From: an uncultured Clostridia bacterium
Lineage (GTDB): Bacteria > Bacillota > Clostridia > Oscillospirales > Acutalibacteraceae
Assembly (NCBI GenBank): GCA_946186725.1
Contig: CAMHOI010000014.1
Coordinates: 1-12,128, forward strand
Length of the DNA stretch: 12,128 bases
Direction of reading: 5' to 3'
In this document: positions 7,931-12,128 of the stretch, one piece after another
How the letters are laid out: each line of letters starts with the position of its first letter
Position numbering within the stretch: the stretch's first letter is position 1
Made by a program: the position numbers and the translations under genes
The notes under the pieces: model-generated
Told to the model about the DNA's origin: nothing
Seen by the model: the letters and a program-made list of their open reading frames with translations, nothing else
The model's database searches: none

Positions 7931-8935
7931 ATGCCCCAACGTATCGGACAGTATACTGTCGCCACGCCGAGCCGACCCGCTCTGCTTTCCTATGCCGCCG
8001 CCGTCGGCAACAAGGAGGGTGACGGGCCTCTCGGCTCCTGCTTCGATTATATCGCCGAGGACACCACCATGGGCAGGGGCTCATGGGAGCAGGCCGAATC
8101 CATGCTTCAGAAGACCGCCGTTCAGATCGCCTTAAAAAAGATCGATCTGGCGGCGCGTCAGATTGATCTCATCTTTGCGGGCGACCTGCTTAACCAGTGT
8201 ATCGGCTCCACCTTCGGTCTGCGGGATTTCGGTATTCCGCTCATCGGGCTGTTCGGCGCCTGCTCGACCATGGCGCTCTCTCTTCTCAACGCCGCGCTGG
8301 CCGTCGACGCCGGCGCCGCACGGTATGCCGTCGCCGTGACGTCCTCCCATTTCTGCTCGGCGGAACGGCAATTTCGTCAACCCCTGGATTACGGCGGTCA
8401 GCGCCCTCCGACCGCCCAGTGGACGGTTACCGGCGCGGGCGCCTGTGTGGTCGGACACGGAGAGGGGATCGCGGTGGAAGCCCTGACCCCCGGCCGTGTG
8501 GTCGATCTGGGAATCAAGGACGCCAATAACATGGGCGCCGCCATGGCGCCCGCCGCCGCGGACACCATCCTCCGTTTTCTGAAAGACACGGGAACCGAAC
8601 CCGGGGATTACGATCGGATTTTTACCGGCGATCTGGGCGTTATTGGCTCCCGCCTGCTTTGTGAACTGCTGGACAAGGAAGGAATTGATCTGCGTGCCGT
8701 CCATCGGGATTGCGGCGTGATGATCTTTGACCGAGAGCGACAGGACGTGCACGCGGGCGGCTCGGGCTGTGGCTGCTCCGCCTCCGTGCTGTGCGCCCAT
8801 ATTCTGCCCGAGATGGCCGCCGGCCGGCTCAAAAACGTCCTCTTCTGCGCCACGGGCGCGCTGATGTCTCCTACCTCCAGCCAGCAGGGCGAATCCATTC
8901 CCGGCATCGCCCACCTCGTCCACCTGCGCGCATGA
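7931..8935 (+). CDS. spoVAD: Stage V sporulation protein AD
   Basis: A 334-residue thiolase-fold protein that in Bacillus binds dipicolinic acid for uptake into the forespore. The sequence shows family blocks: LGSCFDYIAEDTTMG, IDLIFAGDLLNQCI, FGACSTM with the conserved Cys at about 111, TSSHFCSAERQFRQPLDYGG followed by QRPPTAQWTVTGAG, IKDANNMGAAMAPAAADTI, FTGDLGVIG, HAGGSGCGCSA, and the terminal LMSPTSSQQGESIPGIAHLV. The length matches B. subtilis SpoVAD (about 338). A strong AGGAGGTG at 7919-7926 overlaps the spoVAC TAG and precedes ATG 7931, so the two genes are co-translated. No spoVAE follows: the stop codon already forms the base of a terminator stem. Confidence 0.96.
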   Translation: MPQRIGQYTVATPSRPALLSYAAAVGNKEGDGPLGSCFDYIAEDTTMGRGSWEQAESMLQKTAVQIALKKIDLAARQIDLIFAGDLLNQCIGSTFGLRDFGIPLIGLFGACSTMALSLLNAALAVDAGAARYAVAVTSSHFCSAERQFRQPLDYGGQRPPTAQWTVTGAGACVVGHGEGIAVEALTPGRVVDLGIKDANNMGAAMAPAAADTILRFLKDTGTEPGDYDRIFTGDLGVIGSRLLCELLDKEGIDLRAVHRDCGVMIFDRERQDVHAGGSGCGCSASVLCAHILPEMAAGRLKNVLFCATGALMSPTSSQQGESIPGIAHLVHLRA

Positions 8936-8968
8936 AAAGCCGTCTGTCGTTTGACAGACGGCTTTTCA
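8933..8968. terminator. Bidirectional terminator between spoVAD and the minus-strand operon
   Basis: A perfect 16-bp stem, TGAAAAGCCGTCTGTC / GACAGACGGCTTTTCA, with a GTTT loop at 8949-8952. Both arms end in an A4/T4 tract, so the hairpin can stop transcription from spoVAD (+) and from the convergent gene ending at 8977 (-). The spoVAD TGA (8933-8935) is the first triplet of the stem. Confidence 0.92.
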
Positions 8969-8976
8969 CGTCGTGA

Positions 8977-9513
8977 TTATTTGGCCAGCCCTTTGGCCTC
9001 CAGCTCGACCCGCACCATGTTCAGGTATCGGAAGTAAAGCGCCTCCCCCAGCTCCTGACAGACCGGGTCGCCGTCCTTACCGCACAGCATGGCGAAAGTC
9101 TGCCCGATGCGTCGCTCAATGTCTCCCCGTTGGCGCTTCGCCAGGTAGTAGAAGGACAGTCCGCCGCTGTTGCCGATGTCGTCATAGAACCCGGGATCGG
9201 CGCGCTTGAGGGTATCGTAAAAGCTGTTCAGCGCGGTGCGCGCCACCTGCAGGGTGGCGGCGTTCTCCTCCAGTCCGGTCGATACGGCAAAGCAAAGCAG
9301 CAGTCGCCGCTGGAGCAGCAGATCGTCGTCAATGGCCAGCTCAAAGCCGCGCTCGGCCTGCTTGGTCATTTCGGCCAGCGACGATCCGATGACGCGAGCC
9401 GCATCCAACTGATCCTGAGAGATGGGCTCGGCTTGCGCGGATTGTGCTTCGGACAGCTCCTGCTGCCGGATCTCTTTTCCGTCAAAGATCTTGACGTCGT
9501 CTTCTAAGGCCAT
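8977..9513 (-). CDS. Conserved-looking hypothetical protein, alpha-helical, 178 residues
   Basis: I do not recognise a named family. The protein starts at the ATG read from 9513 down, with AAGGAG about 8 bases upstream. It begins with an acidic, Gln-rich, probably disordered stretch (residues 1-33). A predominantly helical region follows, containing RGFELAIDDDLLLQRRLLLCFA (54-75), TALNSFYDTLKRADPGFYDDI (93-113), GGLSFYYLAKRQRGDIERRIG (117-137) and a C-terminal GEALYFRYLNMVRVELEAKG. There is no signal peptide and no convincing transmembrane helix, so it is likely cytoplasmic. The dense aromatic and charged pattern and good ribosome binding site support a real gene. It lies 27 bases downstream of the TSCPD gene and probably shares its promoter. 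It ends beside the shared hairpin at 8933-8968. Confidence 0.8.
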   Translation of the reverse strand: MALEDDVKIFDGKEIRQQELSEAQSAQAEPISQDQLDAARVIGSSLAEMTKQAERGFELAIDDDLLLQRRLLLCFAVSTGLEENAATLQVARTALNSFYDTLKRADPGFYDDIGNSGGLSFYYLAKRQRGDIERRIGQTFAMLCGKDGDPVCQELGEALYFRYLNMVRVELEAKGLAK

Positions 9514-9540
9514 AGTTCTCTCCTTTTCGGGGCCGTCACG

Positions 9541-9789
9541 CTACTTGTTCAGCGTACCCTTCAGGGCGCGGGCCAACTGATCGGGGCAGGAGGTGGGCCG
9601 CCCGTTACAGGAGATGCCGCTCAGTCGCTCGATGACGTCCGTGACCTTCATGCCGACAACGAGCTTGCCTATGCCCTGCGTGTTGCCGTTGCATCCGCCC
9701 ACGAACCGCACGTCTTTGACCGTGCCGTTTTCCACCTCAAAGAGGATTTCCCGTGAGCAAACGCCGCTGGTTTTGTAGCGATAAGTCAT
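9541..9789 (-). CDS. TSCPD domain-containing protein (TIGR03905 type)
   Basis: An 82-residue protein resembling the stand-alone TSCPD family, which is related to the C-terminal region of vitamin B12-dependent ribonucleotide reductases. The signature TSCPD is present (66-70), with the usual N-terminal YKTSGVCSREILFEVENG, VKDVRFVGGCNGNTQGIGKL and a SCPDQLARAL tail. Four Cys residues (11, 33, 61, 68) could form a metal or redox site. Its biochemical role is unknown; the link to nucleotide reduction is by homology only. The start at 9789 has AAAGGATGTG upstream (about 8 bases), and a sigma-A-type promoter lies just beyond. It is the first gene of a two-gene minus-strand operon. Confidence 0.92.
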   Translation of the reverse strand: MTYRYKTSGVCSREILFEVENGTVKDVRFVGGCNGNTQGIGKLVVGMKVTDVIERLSGISCNGRPTSCPDQLARALKGTLNK

Positions 9790-9814
9790 GGTTGTTCACA
9801 TCCTTTGCTCTTTC

Positions 9815-9843
9815 ATCATACACCAAATGGGAAAGCAAATCAA
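9815..9843 (-). promoter_or_regulatory. Sigma-A-type promoter of the TSCPD operon
   Basis: Read on the minus strand, TTGATT (plus 9838-9843) and TATGAT (plus 9815-9820) are separated by exactly 17 bases. Transcription would start near plus 9808, just ahead of the ribosome binding site. The region is AT-rich compared with the genes around it. Confidence 0.72.
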
Positions 9844-9876
9844 TCATTGTGTAAAAGAATTGTAACCTTTTTGTTG

Positions 9877-9905
9877 TTGCGAAACGGGGCGGATGATGCT
9901 ACAAT
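9877..9905 (+). promoter_or_regulatory. Extended -10 promoter of the lipoprotein gene
   Basis: TTGCGA (9877-9882), a 17-base spacer, then TGC-TACAAT with -10 hexamer 9900-9905 and a TGn extension at 9897-9899. The start of transcription would be near 9912, giving a leader of about 35 bases. It is divergent from the TSCPD promoter, 33 bases away. Confidence 0.75.
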
Positions 9906-9946
9906 AGGGCGGGATCAGGAAAAGAGCCGCGAAAGGAGGATAAGCA

Positions 9947-11680
9947 GTGACCAAACGCGCGTTTCTTCTTGTTCTGGCGTCGACGCTGTCGATCGCCTTG
10001 CTTTTGTGCGGCTGTCAGGTGGGCACGGCGTCCTCTGTGTCCTCCGCTTTGCCGAGCGCGTCGCACACGTCTTCGGACGCTTCGCCGGTTGGGGACGCTT
10101 CTCAGATCTCCTCCGACGCGTCGGAATTGACAGAAAGCGCGTCCTCCGCTCTTTCCGGTGAGACGTCCTCGCAAGACGAGCCGCCGACGCCGACCGTCCG
10201 CCCCTCCGCCATGAGTCGGCTGACTGCCTTTTATGCGCCCAGGCAGGCGTCCTGCGTCTATACCGTGGACGCGGCTTCCCTCGACCGGGACACGGTCGAT
10301 ATGCTCCGCACACTGCAAGGGCTTTTGGCCCGGTGCGACGCCGCCTCTTTCTATTTGATCGGGGATGAGTCCGACTATTTCTGGCGCACCTATGCCGGCA
10401 GCGAAATGGGCGTTTATTTCCGCCAGACCACCGTCGAGCAGTTGATCGGTCAGTTCGCTGACAGGATCGGCGGTCTGATCCTTTACTCGGCTGACACTTT
10501 TGAGTATGAGACCGCCTTCGACCTTGCTTTTTTGACCGACGCGGTTATCGCCACCGAGGAGGTCGCCCGCCGTTACGGACTGGCCGCCTACGGCCGCGTG
10601 ACGGATCTGCGCGGCGCATACGCCGACAGACAGGCGGCCTACGCCGACGTGGCGGCCCGCATGACCGAACCGGCAGAGTATTACTACCTCTCGGGCACCG
10701 CCCGCTCCTTTGCCGACTATGCCTACGCCGTCCACGCCCCCATGTTCTGCTTTACCGGCGAGGCGTGGGAGGCCTCCTTCCTTGCGACGCTGACCGAGCG
10801 GGAAGGGAACCCGAAACCGGCCGTCGTCTTTGCCGACTCGGATGCGCCCGCCCTGCGCGACCGCTTGAGCATGGCCGGGTTCGGCCTTCTCAACGTCAAT
10901 GGCTTCGCCAACGCCACCTTCTTCTCCTCCGTCTCCTCCACCCGCCGGTATACGCCCAGGCAGCCCACCGTCAACGCGCCCGCGCCTGACGGATCGGTCT
11001 GTGTGAGCTTCCTGCTGACCTCGGACTCCGTGGGGGACGCCCTGACCGTTGATTATCGCGTCTGGAGCGAGCAGAACGGCAGTATCCCGGTGGCCTACGC
11101 TTTTCCGGTCGCGCTGTGCGAGCTTGCCCCCATGGTCACGGCGTGGTACAACGCCGCCTGCGCGGGCAACAGTCGCCTGATTGCCCGCGGGTGGTGCGAT
11201 ATCAATGAGAAGATCGTCTCCTACGACGTTTATCGAAAGTGGCACGACGTCAACAATGCGATGCTTTCCGCCTGCGGAACAGCCGTGTCGCTGACCGACG
11301 CCCTGCGTGAGGATACGATTTACGGGGAGGATTACGGCGCGTTTTCTCTTGCTGACGGGATCCTCGTGACGGACGGAAGCGGGGACGGTTCGGTCTGGAA
11401 AAGTAAGAACACCCCCGTTATTGTCACTGTCAACGCCCGGAGCTTGCCCGCGCTTGACGCGTGGCTGGCGAGCGCGGCGGCGACCTATCGGCCGCTCTAT
11501 TTCGCCGTTGCCGTGAGCATGTCCGTCTTTGCGCAGCCCTATGAGATCCTGCCCGAGGACCCGGCCGACGAGCCGACCTACCTTTCCTTTGACGACGTGG
11601 TGAACGGGCACGTCGACGAGGAGGGGAGCCCTCTCCGCCTTCTGTCGGTGGAGAATCTGATGGAAGCCGGACGGCGATAG
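9947..11680 (+). CDS. Secreted lipoprotein resembling GxGYxYP putative glycoside hydrolases, signature motif absent
   Basis: A 577-residue protein from GTG 9947, with AGGAGG at 9934-9939 spaced 7 bases away. Residues 1-23 form a lipoprotein signal (KR, hydrophobic core, L-C-G-C with Cys23 as the lipidated residue). Residues 27-85 are a Ser/Thr/Ala-rich linker, as in cell-surface lipoproteins. The folded part begins VYTVDAASLDRDTVDMLRTLQGLLA (104-128), recalling the N-terminal domain of the GxGYxYP family (…LQGL-N-R…). Later the FLLTSDSVGDALT (355-367), IPVAYAFPVALCELAPMVTAWY (380-401) order matches the family's SDGDN … IPVGW-SP-L-LAP--L-WYY layout. Where GxGYxYP is expected there is RGWCDIN (414-420), so the hallmark is lost. 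A role on carbohydrates at the cell surface is inferred; catalytic activity is doubtful. It could also be an unrelated lipoprotein with chance similarity. Confidence 0.85.
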   Translation: MTKRAFLLVLASTLSIALLLCGCQVGTASSVSSALPSASHTSSDASPVGDASQISSDASELTESASSALSGETSSQDEPPTPTVRPSAMSRLTAFYAPRQASCVYTVDAASLDRDTVDMLRTLQGLLARCDAASFYLIGDESDYFWRTYAGSEMGVYFRQTTVEQLIGQFADRIGGLILYSADTFEYETAFDLAFLTDAVIATEEVARRYGLAAYGRVTDLRGAYADRQAAYADVAARMTEPAEYYYLSGTARSFADYAYAVHAPMFCFTGEAWEASFLATLTEREGNPKPAVVFADSDAPALRDRLSMAGFGLLNVNGFANATFFSSVSSTRRYTPRQPTVNAPAPDGSVCVSFLLTSDSVGDALTVDYRVWSEQNGSIPVAYAFPVALCELAPMVTAWYNAACAGNSRLIARGWCDINEKIVSYDVYRKWHDVNNAMLSACGTAVSLTDALREDTIYGEDYGAFSLADGILVTDGSGDGSVWKSKNTPVIVTVNARSLPALDAWLASAAATYRPLYFAVAVSMSVFAQPYEILPEDPADEPTYLSFDDVVNGHVDEEGSPLRLLSVENLMEAGRR

Positions 11681-11696
11681 TCCGTTGATCCTTTGT

Positions 11697-11891
11697 TCAG
11701 ATCGCCCGGGATCCGTTCCCGGGCGATTTTTTTCTGTTGATCTCGATGACGTTGTCCCGGCCGAAAAGGCGGCGGATGCGGTGCCACAGGCGCCGCTCCC
11801 AGCGGGCTACCTTGTCCTCAAAGCAGAACCCGACCACAAGCGCGGCCGCAATGAGGATCTCCAACGCGGAACGAAGAACGACAGCGGTCAT
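11697..11891 (-). CDS. Small single-pass membrane protein, 64 residues, hypothetical
   Basis: A short gene convergent with the lipoprotein gene. The ATG at 11889-11891 is preceded on the minus strand by AAGGAGG (plus 11900-11906) at ideal spacing of 8 bases. Residues about 4-23 (VVLRSALEILIAAALVVGFC) form one membrane helix, followed by FEDKVARWERRLWHRIRRLFGR, a basic amphipathic segment expected on the cytoplasmic side. The last 12 or so residues are encoded by the hairpin of the opposing terminator and look unstructured (Lys-Lys-Ser-Pro-Gly-Asn). The layout resembles small hypothetical membrane proteins of related Clostridia, but I cannot name a family. No function is assigned. The strong ribosome binding site and the helix-plus-basic-tail design argue for a real gene. 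Confidence 0.68.
   Translation of the reverse strand: MTAVVLRSALEILIAAALVVGFCFEDKVARWERRLWHRIRRLFGRDNVIEINRKKSPGNGSRAI
11701..11733 (+). terminator. Rho-independent terminator of the lipoprotein gene
   Basis: An 11-bp GC-rich stem, ATCGCCCGGGA / TCCCGGGCGAT, with loop TCCGT (11712-11716) and T-run 11727-11733. It lies 20 bases past the lipoprotein TAG. On the minus strand no T-run follows the stem, so it is directional. Confidence 0.92.
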
Positions 11892-11922
11892 TTGTCATGC
11901 CTCCTTGTTTGTTTCTGATTTT

Positions 11923-11954
11923 AGTATAGACGTCGACCTATCCCATCTATGGGA
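11923..11954 (-). promoter_or_regulatory. Possible promoter and palindromic operator of the small membrane protein gene
   Basis: On the minus strand TATACT (plus 11923-11928) is a good -10 hexamer, but the -35 position holds CATAGA, a poor match. That -35 position falls inside a 6-bp palindrome TCCCAT-CT-ATGGGA (11941-11954). A weak promoter dependent on a factor binding the palindrome is possible but unproven. Confidence 0.35.
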
Positions 11955-11978
11955 CACCGATGACGGCCGCGAAAAGGA

Positions 11979-12007
11979 TTGACAAAACGCGGTGGTCATT
12001 ATAAAAT
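11979..12007 (+). promoter_or_regulatory. Sigma-A promoter of valS
   Basis: Perfect TTGACA (11979-11984), a 17-base spacer and TAAAAT (12002-12007). Transcription would start near 12014, leaving a leader of about 48 bases before the ATG at 12062. The leader contains AGGAG at 12046-12050 and no T-box elements. Confidence 0.85.
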
Positions 12008-12061
12008 GTATACTGATCATGCTGGGAATAATATACCCTTTTGAGAGGAGTATTTTGGAAT

Positions 12062-12128
12062 ATGAAGAAGCAGCTGGAGAAGGTCTACGATCCCGCGCAA
12101 GTGGAAGACCGCCTCTATCGGTTTTGGG
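12062..12128 (+). CDS. valS: Valyl-tRNA synthetase, N-terminal fragment (3' partial)
   Basis: Only the first 22 codons are present, and the gene runs off the window. The sequence MKKQLEKVYDPAQVEDRLYRFW matches the ValS N-terminus (KxYDPxxVEdRiYxFW), which precedes the first catalytic-domain strand. The enzyme charges tRNA-Val in the cytoplasm. ATG 12062 is preceded by GAGAGGAG ending at 12050, an 11-base spacing that is slightly long. It is divergent from the small membrane protein gene, with 170 bases between starts. Confidence 0.88.
   Translation, partial: MKKQLEKVYDPAQVEDRLYRFW

Noticed and set aside
9899..11611. Very long open frame (570 codons) on the minus strand opposite the lipoprotein gene
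   Set aside because: It lacks a recognisable domain, is Gly/Arg/His-rich as expected of a frame opposite GC-rich coding DNA, and has no ribosome binding site at a suitable start. The plus-strand gene has promoter, ribosome binding site, signal peptide and terminator.
11892..12061. T-box riboswitch upstream of valS
   Set aside because: No T-box core sequence or antiterminator/terminator pair is visible, and the consensus promoter leaves under 50 bases of leader.
1..12128. CRISPR arrays, insertion sequences, phage genes, tRNA or rRNA genes
   Set aside because: No direct repeat arrays, transposase or integrase motifs, or RNA-gene landmarks were seen on either strand.

Overview
The window looks like chromosome of a GC-rich, spore-forming member of the Clostridia (Firmicutes), most likely an Oscillospiraceae/Ruminococcaceae-type gut anaerobe. 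The reasons are the forespore genes spoVAC and spoVAD, Gram-positive-style AGGAGG ribosome binding sites, a LytR-CpsA-Psr (LCP) ligase gene beside surface-polysaccharide genes, GTG and TTG starts, and GC-rich codon use. The lineage is inferred from gene content, not from a database match. I see no mobile elements, CRISPR arrays, tRNA or rRNA genes.

Region 1 (1-7433, + strand) is a tightly packed surface-polysaccharide operon, entered part-way through its first visible gene. The order is LCP ligase (partial), a short PglC/WbaP-type sugar-1-phosphate transferase, a DUF4422 putative glycosyltransferase, GT2, GT4, GT2, a Wzx-type flippase, and a 4'-phosphopantetheinyl transferase whose ATG overlaps the flippase stop. 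Gaps are 1 to about 26 bases and no internal promoter or terminator is evident. A strong hairpin terminator at 7400-7433 contains the last stop codon. Together these genes would start an undecaprenyl-linked oligosaccharide, extend it by up to four further sugars, flip it and attach it to peptidoglycan. No Wzy polymerase or chain-length regulator lies inside the window.

Region 2 (7474-8968) is a two-gene sporulation unit, spoVAC-spoVAD, for dipicolinic acid uptake into the forespore. It ends at a perfect 16-bp hairpin with no spoVAE. That hairpin also serves the convergent minus-strand pair in region 3.

Region 3 (8977-9789, - strand) is a small operon: a TSCPD-domain protein (TIGR03905 type) followed by an unrecognised 178-residue protein. 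It is driven by a promoter at about 9815-9843. A divergent extended -10 promoter at 9877-9905 drives region 4, a 577-residue secreted lipoprotein (9947-11680). This lipoprotein resembles the GxGYxYP putative glycoside hydrolases but lacks their signature motif. Its terminator is at 11701-11733.

Region 4 continues with a 64-codon small membrane protein gene on the minus strand (11697-11891), whose 3' end is written through that same terminator hairpin. The window ends with the first 22 codons of valS on the + strand. valS has a clear sigma-A-type promoter and a leader of only about 50 bases, too short for a T-box.
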